A stretch of DNA of 64,000 bases from CALMKX01 sp036274895 (GTDB taxonomy: Bacteria; Acidobacteriota; Thermoanaerobaculia; Multivoradales; SZUA-115). The stretch is from NCBI GenBank assembly GCA_036274895.1, contig DASUEU010000067.1, positions 1 through 64,000 on the forward strand. The letters run 5' to 3'. Every line of letters starts with the position of its first letter. Within the stretch, counting starts at the first letter, position 1. Position numbers and translations under genes: made by a program. The notes beneath the pieces are model-generated. The model was not told the DNA's origin. It saw nothing but the letters and a program-made list of their open reading frames with translations, and ran no database searches. Below are positions 35,201 to 40,598 of this stretch, piece by piece.

Positions 35201-36448
35201 GGAGCCGTCCCACCGGGCCAGGCGCGAGGTGGGGCTCCCCGGGCTGCCGCCGAACTCCCCGGCGGCGTAGAGCGCGCTCGGGCTGCCCGGCCAGGCGAAG
35301 AGGTGCTCGACGAAGCCGAGAGAGGGGGGAGCGCTCCAGGAGCCCCCCTGCCAGCGCTGCAGGGCCTGGTCGATGCGGGCCCACAGGGCGCCGCCCCAGA
35401 CCTCGAGGTTGCTGGTCGCCTCGTAGCCGCTGTAGAGCTGGCTGGCGGCGGCACCGTCCCAGCGCCAGATGCCCCCCAGGGCCGTCATCGCGAGGTCGCC
35501 GCCGAGTGAGCCCGGCAGCACCTCGAAGTCGCGGGGATAGAGCCCCTGCCCGTAGGCCACGCTCTGCCAGCGCTCGCCGTCCCAACGGGCGAAGCCCTCG
35601 GCCGCCGTGGACAGGCTGGCGCCGTGCCAGCCCGTGCCCCAGTCCACCAGACCGAAGGAGCCCCCGGCGTAGAGGGCCGGCCCGGTGCCGTCGTCGAAGA
35701 TCACCAGGGCGTCCGCAGCGGCGTTGAAGCCCAGGCCCACCCGCCGCCAGGCGCGGCCATCCCAGCGGGCGATGCCGTTGACCTGGAGGCCGCCGGCGTG
35801 GGTGAAGTCCCCGGCGGCGTAGAGGGCGGCGCCTTGCCCCAAGTCGAAGACGGCGAGGGCCCGCACCGCCCCCGAGCTGCCCGAGAAGCCGCCCCCCACC
35901 GGGAGCCAGGTGAGGCCGTCCCAGCGCGCCACGCCGTCCACCCGGCGGCCGCCGGCCACGTCGAAGGAGCCCGCGGCGTAGAGCGCGGCCCCGGTGCCGT
36001 CGTCAAAGACCGCGAACGCCCGCACGTCGGCCGAGGAGCCCACATCGCTCGAGATCCCGCCCTCCGCGCCCGGCACCAGCCCGGCCACGAAGGCCAGGCC
36101 GCAGGCGCCGGAGCGCGAAGCCATGGCCGGCGGGTCGGGCTCTGCCACAGCTCGAGCGGCGGCCTCCGCTGCCGCAGCTGCCTCGGCCGCGAGGTCGATG
36201 GGCGGGAAGAAGATCGACTCGTCCGCCCACGGTGCCGTGCGGCGCAGCAGCTCGTGGTCCACCTCCTGGGCCGTGACCGTGGCGGCCATGCCGGTCAGCA
36301 GAAGGCAGAGCACCCACCGTAGGGGCGCGGTCACCGCGCGCCGCCCCGGAGGGCGGCCACAGGGGGCCGCCCCAACGGCAGACCCGGCGATCGCGCCCGC
36401 ACCGGGGCGGGGAGACCCCGCCCCTACACTCGTGATCGGAGCCCTCAC
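23210..36448 (-). CDS. Giant secreted RHS/YD-repeat polymorphic toxin with C-terminal colicin E5-type tRNase
   Basis: About 4,412 residues. Order from the N-terminus, with approximate residues: signal sequence with an inserted palindromic element (1-60); 12 repeats of ~50 residues of the form ALYAAGSF..AGG..ARWDG..W..LG.G (140-810); Ig-like segments (830-1000); a carboxypeptidase-regulatory-like domain (1003-1083, VVGVVRDAGGQPVAGARVSV); 14 more repeats (1100-1820); Ig-like domains (1823-2317); a second regulatory-like domain (about 2457); an RHS N-terminal segment (2773-2970); NHL repeats (2977-3357); a YD shell (3373-4123); RHS core (4147-4237, GRWTAKDPIGF, LYGYVINDPVNLIDPSG); a hydrophobic linker; the toxin (4324-4410). 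The toxin shows KQMAGRGWDVETL, TGSPATAYF, YVVRDDLTGDIIQVSNRNDP and WIPD, the colicin E5 pattern, which cuts anticodons of queuosine-type tRNAs. Start GTG 36448 has GGGAGG 6 bases upstream; GTG 36334 is the alternative. It overlaps the protease gene upstream and the immunity gene downstream. Confidence 0.85.
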   Translation of the reverse strand: MRAPITSVGAGSPRPGAGAIAGSAVGAAPCGRPPGRRAVTAPLRWVLCLLLTGMAATVTAQEVDHELLRRTAPWADESIFFPPIDLAAEAAAAAEAAARAVAEPDPPAMASRSGACGLAFVAGLVPGAEGGISSDVGSSADVRAFAVFDDGTGAALYAAGSFDVAGGRRVDGVARWDGLTWLPVGGGFSGSSGAVRALAVFDLGQGAALYAAGDFTHAGGLQVNGIARWDGRAWRRVGLGFNAAADALVIFDDGTGPALYAGGSFGLVDWGTGWHGASLSTAAEGFARWDGERWQSVAYGQGLYPRDFEVLPGSLGGDLAMTALGGIWRWDGAAASQLYSGYEATSNLEVWGGALWARIDQALQRWQGGSWSAPPSLGFVEHLFAWPGSPSALYAAGEFGGSPGSPTSRLARWDGSSWLSLGDGAGGELLVLGAWDDGSGAALLAGGDRRLDRWNGTAWQPLGSGVGLDGPILALTTFDAGAGADVYAGGSFTGDGGLVLGGVARWRDATGWSPLGTGVNGPVNALAVFDDGTGEALWAGGDFSTAGGSPAARVARWDGSAWETLGAGLPAPVRAFAVADLGAGPALFAAGGSTVADGFVARWDGTDWTLLASGLDGAVSALAGWSEGGVPSLVAGGSFTSIAGVSALRLARFDGTAWSQHGGGANGTVYALLVWDDGGGEGLYAAGGFTQVGATAAKRVARWRAGAWQQGSSQGLGGSTLAASDYVATLGTFDDGAGERLYAGGSFTASGGSTVARLARLEGVVWNQVGGGADSTVQALAHAPAGIGLYVGGGFEAPGGVPSHHLAKLTMATDCPGGAVVLEEPLDGLLTKAGSVVFRGRLTREGRLFVNGRVVPVAWDLSFLSSAFALAEGENRFLLELVPTTGNPLVTSITVVQDSVAPVVEILEPSSGATVFSARPELRLRVTDGGSGIDPQSLALRLGGSPIAASCTTTGSESRCTPAADLPSGAVSLTASARDGAANLGTSAPRVFTVDPRPQPSTTTVVGVVRDAGGQPVAGARVSVLGVSGASGLAGADGSFSIPNVPVPTAEPLTVSALAPAGAPMRSALATGLVPLPGGVTDAGILTLAVACPPELSAALGAGLGVSGTASPRVLALAVYDDGAGPALYLGGDFTAAGGVPASYLARWAGAGFEAVGTGTNGPVRALAVWDDGGGPALFVGGSFSQAGGVPASNVARFRSGTFSALGAGVDSAVYALAAGNDGAGAALFAGGSFANAGGAPALRIARWDGAVWSPLGSGISTAYGLNDPIVYALTFFDDGTGAALFAGGSFDRAGGQTARKIARWDGAAWSPLGFGLGSGSGDSSFVMVSALAVYDDGRGPALYAAGNFSSAGASGTDGSIARWDGATWQPLGGGLDASGVALQLPQGVQALAVFDDGAGPRLYAAGEITAASGTPVSHLAAWDGAAWHAVGAGLSAGGWGGMALAAWNGGFYVGGTFDLGDGAPAGGLARLDGTALSALGQGTSGAVHAAAVWDDGSGPALYVAGTFLAIDGLPARRIARFDGRAWSSLGEGTDGAVYALEGWDGGLYAAGAFTTAGSVSASRIARWDGGNWSALGSGLSATAYDLAVWDDGGGSALFVAGAFTTAGSVAASRIARWDGTAWSALGSGLSGDARALAVYDDGGGSALFAGGAFTSAGGGAATRVARWRGGTWASVGSTIPNTVHALTTFDDGGGLALFAGGGDSATCCGFVRRYRAGAWSTLGDAPAGRVLTLGTYDDGAGARLFAGGELGGAGSLLSRGAIRWSGSAWQALGSGLDGAVRAFANFDDGGGSALFLGGDFTSTGSAPSMALARWRRPSTCGGDLTPPTLTVTSPAAGALLTSARPVFSLSYGDEGTGIDTGSIALSVGGSPAVLSCTAGATAATCQPTTDLPEGALSLGLAVADLAGNLASVGLAVTVDTQPPTLAFTGPAAGSWQTVLRPTLTFTAGDAGAGVSASSLAVTRSGAAVSTSCSLAGTVLTCTLLQDLPQGASTLSATVRDGANRLSASAQLAFSVDSVVPALSWVAPTEGATLTQTQPELRVTASDATSGPVQATLAVERDGVPLPVTCSWTAGTATCLPTSPLSLGPVSLTARVADAAGNLSAPAARSFTLEAPSGPAPDTVPPRLSFYQPANGGYLDPATGLVELLAGDEGSGLDPESFALTANGTAVATTCTACWPLLACRLTGALPPGTVLTFEATVRDLSGNLSPVAQAQVATQPGLDLFAPAITLESPPDGLLTREPSLLLVGGVSEPATLTVSGTAVTLDAGNRFSHPVVLIEGTSLLTFVATDSAGNTGQLAVTVTLDSTSPGAVDLAKVSVAEPVNGQALVTGAPSAVAVSESGLEVEIGNLATSGSVRAAVAPDGSFSATAGAVAQDRLRLAVVDPAGNAGPAGLVTVPGLIPIPPDPATVAPPLDRTVAGDFCASYAFLWSGANRVQYGVAAEAIDCASAGLLSGRVIDRDGAPLSGVKVRFRDQPALGVTLTRADGAWGLVSGTGGEVVVVFEKAGYLPALRRVRPRRGEAARVAEVALVPLDPAATAVTFGAGAPAQLAQGSAVSDADGSRRATLWFAPGTTAELVLAGGARQPIGSGTVRATEYTVGPRGEAAMPAPLPPSSAYTYAVELSLDEALALGAEQVAFSQPVLSYTENFLGFPVGTLIPVGFYDRAASRWVPSEDGRVIQILAAPGGLADLDVTGSGTAATPAELAALGITDEERTRLASLYSVGQQLWRVRVGHFTPWDYNFPAELPPGADGPELAAPLGSDQDKKDEDCQQSGSLIECTNQILGEVLAVTGTPYTLHYRSDRVAGRTSARTLEIPVSEGSLPGPVKRVELEVEVAGRSFLETFPDSPGQSFDFTWDGQDAFGRKPQGRQPFQSTVSYVYDATYQEPQNCEGDCFGEGGDQPLVPARQEVKLSQSHRGFLGHWDNQAALKLGGWSLSVHHSYDPNEKVLYYGDGSRRKVAGRKKTYLFAGGGAEGGGNGDGGLAIEANLDFPTDLAVASDGSVYFVEQDSCRIRKVDSEGFIETVVGTSCAQTAQTPLPGTLATQVQFASVNALALDGRGQLYFATERRVWRLESNGLLTSVVSAPTPAPNDPLVAIPCFQQPADLAFAPDGKLYLYNSLFNALSPCVYPEAVNLVEVDLETLSWEVALRGFPQMDQDGMEFVGHPDGVHIPINTPTFTGSVAVGIDSSVYFTMGYPACSSTWRMLPDGSVERLAGDYLLGYEFWEQVGDGFDLTPIGSQLILDCTRSEGERGASVNAFLNDPRGLTVQPDGDVFLADSRNRAVREITSLGFIHTITSFESPDGFDDPQDVAFRPNGDLLVAVPSHNAIYVVADAMPGPPERNPVLSEGEITVPSEDGAVLYVFSAYGRHLRTLEAATNRSLLEFGYDEEELLATITDAFGHVTRLERNGSGEVERIVSPFNKTTFLTTSGDGFLASVTNPAGETVAFEYTPEGLMTERQDPRGYASTFGWDTLGRLAWDQNALGGRKSIARQELTPEPHVDQAFETTVSTTQGRTTRYRTERLPGNWERRTITAPDGTVIVTEAKPDGSRTTTYPDGTVVSMSTKADPRLGTLAPTVSAATTTTPGGLSSLTTSGRVMERKASLIPGIPETDQRNFKLMDSVTVGERITRSTYDFDTRELVVTSPLGRESRSKKDLFGRLVEASSAGLDPVTYEYDADGRLSEVVQGGRSTRYAHNGAGFLAAVTDPAGRTLSYTHDAAGRVLTQTLPGGRVVHFGYDANGNLVSLRPPSRPDHTFSYDAVDRPSAAEAPDVGPESDETTLAYNLDGQLTSLTRPDGVVIDYSYDTLSGRLLSTATPRGLYSYAYSPTSGRVASISDPSGGSLAFTYDGALPTGITWTGEVAGSVTWTYNSYFEPIERKINGANPIAYAFDTDGALTQAGDLTLAYSAATGLPTTSELGGVTDEVTFTSLRELSTSESNFQGNVLLGYDLTRDSLGRITSRTETLGTESILWEYQYDPEGRLIEVNRAGAVVETYTYDGNGNRTTWTDSWGTGTATHDGQDRLLTAGDYTFTYTANGEVLTKTQGSATVTYQYDVNGALLGVDLADGTAIDYVTDAAGRRVGKKVNGTLVKGFLYAGISPVAELDGAGNIIATFIYGRKPHVPDYMLKDGKKYRFVTDHLGSVRLVVDAANGEVAQRVDYSAFGRTLFDSNPGFQPFGFAGGFYDPQTGLVRFGARDYDPVVGRWTAKDPIGFSGGDTNLYGYVINDPVNLIDPSGKILPFLLGAWAVAEVALGIIDILDAIETIADPCADGLDKFLAGAGVLAGIALPGGGYGKGAKGARSGLEALDDAAQHGFQQATRVRVTAKVEKQMAGRGWDVETLAETVSRPHARSAATNRATGSPATAYFREDGAYVVRDDLTGDIIQVSNRNDPMWIPDAAITNPYTPTP
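36319..36427. repeat. 109-bp composite palindromic element in the 5' end of the giant RHS gene
   Basis: The outer ends are inverted copies, GTAGGGGC at 36319-36326 and GCCCCTAC at 36420-36427. Inside are palindromes GGGCGGCC (36351-36358) with GGCCGCCC (36366-36373) and a 24-base unit at 36404-36427. The element keeps the reading frame between MRAPITS and RWVLCLLLTGMAATVTAQ. Removing it would leave a compact, ordinary signal peptide. It belongs with the CCCCTAC-ended units at 2963-2989 and 11436-11460. Confidence 0.75.
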
Positions 36449-38838
36449 AGCCCACCTCCCGTCGCCACTTTCACCCGCACGTTGTCGAAGTAGGACCCGG
36501 CGTTGCCCGAACAGCCCAGCGCCACGGTGCCACCGCTCAGCTCGCCGTCGGTCGCCGCGAGCGCCGTCACCCCGTCCACCCGCACCTCCAGCTGGTCGCC
36601 GCGCGCGATCAGCTCCAGGTAGTACTGCTCGTTGACGACGTAGGGCACGGCGTCCAGGGCCAGCACGGTCCAGGTGGTCCCCGAGAGCTTGATCAGCCGC
36701 CTCCTCGACAGCTGGCGGTCCCAGTCGAAGCGGTAGAAGTGGCTCGCGTCCTGGAAGCGGAAATAGACGCTGATCTGGTCGTCGTCGGCCGACCACAGGG
36801 TCAGCCCGGCCCGCACGTCCGTCCAGGCCGAGCCGGCCGCGAAGTGGACCAGCGTGCCCCGGCTGTAGGGGTCGCCGTAGATGTTCGAGGTCTGGGCCAG
36901 GTACTTCGCCGTGGCCGACCACGTCGAAGGTGCACTGGTGGTACCGATGTCCACCTTGGTCCAGCCGGTGTAGTTGCCGTCCTGGAAGTCGTCCGTGGCC
37001 AGCACGGCCGGCGCCGTGGCCGGCGGCCGCTCGACCACCACGTGGTCGAAGTAGCTGCCGGCGTTGGCGTTGGTGGCGAGCGCGATGGTGCCGCTCGCGA
37101 GCGAGCCGTCCGTGGCGCTGAACACGGGCCAGCCGTCCACCTCCACAGTGAGCTGGTCGCCCACGGCCGAGACCTCCACCCACATCGTGTCGTTCTGCCG
37201 GTAGGCCACGGTGTCCTGGGCCAGGATCGTCTGGCTGCCCCCCACCACCTTGAGCAGGCGGCGCCGAGACTGCTGCTTGTCCATGTCGAAGCGGTAGAAG
37301 TTGTTCGCGTCCTGCACCCGGAACATCACTCCCAGGGTGTCGTCGTCGCTCGACCGGATGCGCAGCCCGAAGCGGTAGTCGGTCCAGGAAGAGCCGGCCG
37401 CCCAGGCCGCAAACGTGCCGCGCAGCAGGGGGTCACCGTAGATGTTCGAGGTCTGGGCCAGCTCGCCGCCGGTCACCGCCCAGGCCGCCGGAGCGTTGGT
37501 CGGGCCCAGGCTGGTGATCGTCCAGCCGGCGAAGTCGCCGTCCGCGAAGTCCTCGACCAGCAGGGTCGTGCTCGCGGCCGGCGGCGCCGCACAGCCGGGG
37601 GCCGGGCCCCAGCCGAGGTCCGCCAGCACAGCCCGGGTGAGCAGGCTCTGCCGCGCCACCTCGGCGGCCTCGGCGTAGAAGGGCTCGAGCAGCTGGTCCG
37701 GGGTCGCGGCAGTCGCGAAGTGGCCGAAGGCGCCGTTCTCGTTGCCCGGTGAGGCTGCCATCTCCACCCAGCCCTCCGGGCTGCGACCGGCGGTCAGGGA
37801 TGCCGTGAGGGTCGTGGCCTCGGCGCCGGTCCAGAAGATCTCCCCCGCCGCGACCATCGCCGCCAGGCGCTCGGCATCGGTCATCTCGGAGACCGCCGCG
37901 GGCGTCGCTCCCCGGCGCACCAGGAGCCGGGTGAACACGTCGTCATGGCCCAGCAGCTCGGCGCCGCTCGTCGGGTCGATCAAGTCCAGGAAGCCCAGGC
38001 CATGGGCCAGCTCGTGGAGCACGACGCGCAGAAAGGAAGCCTCGTCGCCCGGAGCGCGATCGTCCAGGCCGTAGGAGAAGCCCGCCGAGCCGAGCACGAA
38101 CGGGCCGTCCACGTCACGGTTGAAGGTCAGGCGGGCGTCGAGCACGTCGGGGCCGTCGAGGTCCTGGCCGGAGAGCTTGTCGGCCAGCGCCGACGGGTAC
38201 CAGGTGCCGGCCTGCGGCGCCCCCGCGAAGTCGCGGCGCAGGCTCTGCGGGCCGCCGATGCCCAGCACCGCCTCCTCCGCCGTGCCGCCCAACGGCTCGA
38301 AGCGCACCCCCACCCGGATCGGCACCGGGCTCGCGAGGCTCTCCGCCCACAGCGAGAGGGCGAAGCTCAGCGCCTCCCAGCGCGCCGCGCCCAGGGTGCC
38401 GGCCGTGTTGCCGCCTTCGGGAGTGAAGGGTGCCGGGTCGTTGAAGCCCTCGCCGGGGCCGTCGAGGTTCACCAGCTCGAACTCACCGACCGCGCCGCTC
38501 TTGACGCGCAACGCCGAAGGCGGCGGGCTCGGCTCGAGGTCGAGGCGGAAGCCGCCTCCCGGGCCCTCGACCCGCGTCTCGACCAGGTCGCGGCGGGGCC
38601 GCAAGGGAAGCGGAGCACGCGTCGCCCGCCCGGGAGGCGGCGCCGTCAACCGGCCCGTCTCCGGGTCCCGGAAGGCACGGCTGCAAGCGGTCCAGAGGGA
38701 GTCGAGCGAGTTGGGAGGGGAAGGAGAAGGGGGAGGTGACGGTGAGAGCAGCCAGGGCAGCGCCCCGACCAGGAAGCTCAGCGTGAGGACGGCAAAGGGC
38801 CGCCCGTGCCCTGCCAGATCGGCTACCCCACTCCTCAT
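36445..38838 (-). CDS. Secreted metzincin-type zinc metalloprotease with tandem concanavalin-like domains
   Basis: A 797-residue exported protein. After a hydrophobic signal or anchor (VLTLSFLVGALPWLLS) and a Pro-rich linker, the catalytic domain carries HELAHGLGFLD at about residues 274-284, which is HExxHxxGxxD, a metzincin zinc site whose third ligand is Asp. A later segment ending AVLADLGWG closes the domain. Two tandem ~190-residue beta-sandwich modules follow, each with a copy of LAQTSNIYGDP and of FRF/VQDA..FYRFD followed by SRRRL, resembling LamG-type glycan- or protein-binding domains. The gene precedes the giant RHS gene and overlaps it by GTGA, so the two are translated together. 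A role in processing or releasing the RHS protein is plausible but inferred. Confidence 0.82.
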   Translation of the reverse strand: MRSGVADLAGHGRPFAVLTLSFLVGALPWLLSPSPPPSPSPPNSLDSLWTACSRAFRDPETGRLTAPPPGRATRAPLPLRPRRDLVETRVEGPGGGFRLDLEPSPPPSALRVKSGAVGEFELVNLDGPGEGFNDPAPFTPEGGNTAGTLGAARWEALSFALSLWAESLASPVPIRVGVRFEPLGGTAEEAVLGIGGPQSLRRDFAGAPQAGTWYPSALADKLSGQDLDGPDVLDARLTFNRDVDGPFVLGSAGFSYGLDDRAPGDEASFLRVVLHELAHGLGFLDLIDPTSGAELLGHDDVFTRLLVRRGATPAAVSEMTDAERLAAMVAAGEIFWTGAEATTLTASLTAGRSPEGWVEMAASPGNENGAFGHFATAATPDQLLEPFYAEAAEVARQSLLTRAVLADLGWGPAPGCAAPPAASTTLLVEDFADGDFAGWTITSLGPTNAPAAWAVTGGELAQTSNIYGDPLLRGTFAAWAAGSSWTDYRFGLRIRSSDDDTLGVMFRVQDANNFYRFDMDKQQSRRRLLKVVGGSQTILAQDTVAYRQNDTMWVEVSAVGDQLTVEVDGWPVFSATDGSLASGTIALATNANAGSYFDHVVVERPPATAPAVLATDDFQDGNYTGWTKVDIGTTSAPSTWSATAKYLAQTSNIYGDPYSRGTLVHFAAGSAWTDVRAGLTLWSADDDQISVYFRFQDASHFYRFDWDRQLSRRRLIKLSGTTWTVLALDAVPYVVNEQYYLELIARGDQLEVRVDGVTALAATDGELSGGTVALGCSGNAGSYFDNVRVKVATGGGL

Positions 38839-39179
38839 CGTCGCCCCCTTCGCCCCCGAACGGCAGAGGCCCTTCCGTGTTCCGTGCGAGCTTCCTTCGC
38901 CTCTAGACGCACCAGAAGACGAAGACTCCTCACTGCGACCTTGGCCACTAGCGCTACCGGCTGGGCAAGCTGGACGAGATTATGTCTGTAAGTCTTGCAA
39001 ATGAATGGCTTGCCGACCGCACCGCACGGAGAGACTGCCGAAGACCTGAAACGCCACGCCACCTGAACACGTCCCGGGCGGGACGAGGGAAGGGGAGCTT
39101 CCCCCGTCCCGGAGGGAGGGGTTCAGTTGGTGTGGGGCCTCAGTCCCTCGCGGGGTGGCGGCCGGGCTGCCCGGTTTCA
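38839..39179. other. Gap of about 340 bp holding palindromic repeats
   Basis: No gene is visible. The part near the protease start (38839-38990) has ordinary base composition and should hold the protease-RHS promoter; I see only a CATAAT-like box at 38979-38984 on the minus strand without a good -35. From about 39078 to 39178 the sequence is a chain of palindromes (CGTCCCGGGCGGGACG, GGGGAGCTTCCCC, CCGGGCTGCCCGG). They are of the same style as the units in imuA, and the chain is related to them through GGGGTTCAG and the NPSLRDGG-type translation. Confidence 0.5.
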
Positions 39180-40541
39180 TCACTCCGCCTCCCCCAGCCA
39201 CACGTTCAGCACCAGGTTCAGGACCACGCCGAGCACCACCGCCAGCACCACGCTGTTGGTGAGCAGCAGCTCGACCAGCGGGTGCTGGGCCTCGAGCCAC
39301 TGAGGTAGCTGGGCGCGGACGGTCGCGGGGATGGCCAGGGCCGCCACCAGCGGGATGCCGATCACCAGCGAGTTGGCGGGGGTGCTCTCCACGTTGGCGA
39401 GCAAGGACAGGCCGGCGGCGGCGATCAGGCCGCAGACCAGCAGGAAGACCCCGCCCAGCACCGGCCGGGGCAGGGCCACCAGCAGGGCGCCGAACTTGGG
39501 GCACAGTCCGTAGAGGATCAGGATCCCGGCCGCCACCTGCACCACGAAGCGGCTGGCCACCCGGGTCGTGGCGATCACCCCGATGTTCTGCGTGTAGCTG
39601 GTCACCGGCAGCCCGCCGACCGAGAGGGCGACCAGGCAGCCCAGGCCCTCGGCGAAGATGCCGCGGTTCATGTGCTTGACCTGGTAGGGCTCGTCGGCCA
39701 CGGCGCAGGTGGCGGCGTAGTCCCCCAGGGATTCGACCACCGAGCCCAGGTAGCCGATGGCCACGCCGATCACCGCCGCCGGTACCAGCTCCCAGCCGAA
39801 GCCGGGGCCGCCCCAGGGGAAGAGGCTGGGCAGGCCCAGCCAGGGTTTGGCCGCCACCAGGGACCAGTCCACGGCGCCCAGGGCCGAGCCCAGGCCGAGG
39901 CCGATCAGCCAGATGGTGAGGAAGATCGCCCCCCGCGCCAGGATCTCTCCCCACAGGCGTGCGCCGAGGGTCTGGAAGAGCAGGATCGAGACGATCGCGG
40001 CGCCGGCGAAGAGGAAGTTGCGGCCCGCGCCGTCCCCGAAGGTCAGCCGCGCCGCGAACTGCCCCAGGGAGGCGGCGATGGCGAGGATCACCACCGAGGA
40101 CACCGCCGGCGGCAGCAGTCGGCGCAGGGCCCCCACCAGCCGGGTGGCGCCCAGCAACAGCTCGAGGATCGCTCCCACGAAGGCCGCTCCCCACATCGCC
40201 GGGCCGCCGCTCTGCTGGGCCACCGAGACCAGGGTGCCGGTCACCGTGGCCGAGGGACCCTGGATGATCGGCAGCCGGTTGCCCAGGATCGTCTGCACCA
40301 GGGTGGCGAGGCCCATGGCCACCAGGCCGGCGTTGATCAGCTGGGCTTGCTCCCCCGGCGCCAACCCGAGGGCCGCGGCCACCGCCAGCGGTAGCACGAA
40401 GGGGGAGATGTCCACCAGGGTGTGCTGCCAGCCGTAGAGCAGGGACTCCCACGCCGTGCGCGGCCTTTCCTCGATGCGAAAGGCCAGCCGGCGTGGGGTC
40501 TCCGAGACAGCTGCAGACGGTTCGGCGGATGCCGCCGGCAT
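39180..40541 (-). CDS. NCS2-family nucleobase permease
   Basis: A 453-residue inner-membrane transporter for uracil, xanthine or a similar base, driven by protons or sodium. About 14 membrane segments are visible. The family signature is present at QNIGVIATTRVASRFVV, and an upstream SVVESLGDYAATC segment carries the conserved acidic substrate-binding Glu. The substrate is not determined by sequence alone. The ATG at 40541 is chosen because GAAGGAG lies 6 bases upstream; 18 further codons upstream have no such site. The neighbours are unrelated, so it is probably a single-gene unit. A chain of palindromes lies immediately after its stop. Confidence 0.9.
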   Translation of the reverse strand: MPAASAEPSAAVSETPRRLAFRIEERPRTAWESLLYGWQHTLVDISPFVLPLAVAAALGLAPGEQAQLINAGLVAMGLATLVQTILGNRLPIIQGPSATVTGTLVSVAQQSGGPAMWGAAFVGAILELLLGATRLVGALRRLLPPAVSSVVILAIAASLGQFAARLTFGDGAGRNFLFAGAAIVSILLFQTLGARLWGEILARGAIFLTIWLIGLGLGSALGAVDWSLVAAKPWLGLPSLFPWGGPGFGWELVPAAVIGVAIGYLGSVVESLGDYAATCAVADEPYQVKHMNRGIFAEGLGCLVALSVGGLPVTSYTQNIGVIATTRVASRFVVQVAAGILILYGLCPKFGALLVALPRPVLGGVFLLVCGLIAAAGLSLLANVESTPANSLVIGIPLVAALAIPATVRAQLPQWLEAQHPLVELLLTNSVVLAVVLGVVLNLVLNVWLGEAE

Positions 40542-40598
40542 CGCGGTCTCCTTCCGGTGGTCGGAGTCAGAGGCCGCGATTGTACCGGCAGGCACGCG

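Noticed and set aside
30990..36030. Long arrays of regularly spaced GC-rich repeats that might look like a CRISPR or satellite array.
   Set aside because: The spacing is about 150 bp, the repeats are imperfect, and they form codons of a continuous open frame encoding ~50-residue protein repeats.
36449..37183. Extension of the giant RHS frame 245 codons upstream.
   Set aside because: The translation is Arg/Gly/His-rich out-of-frame sequence antiparallel to no homology, and this DNA encodes the tandem sandwich domains of the protease in its own frame.
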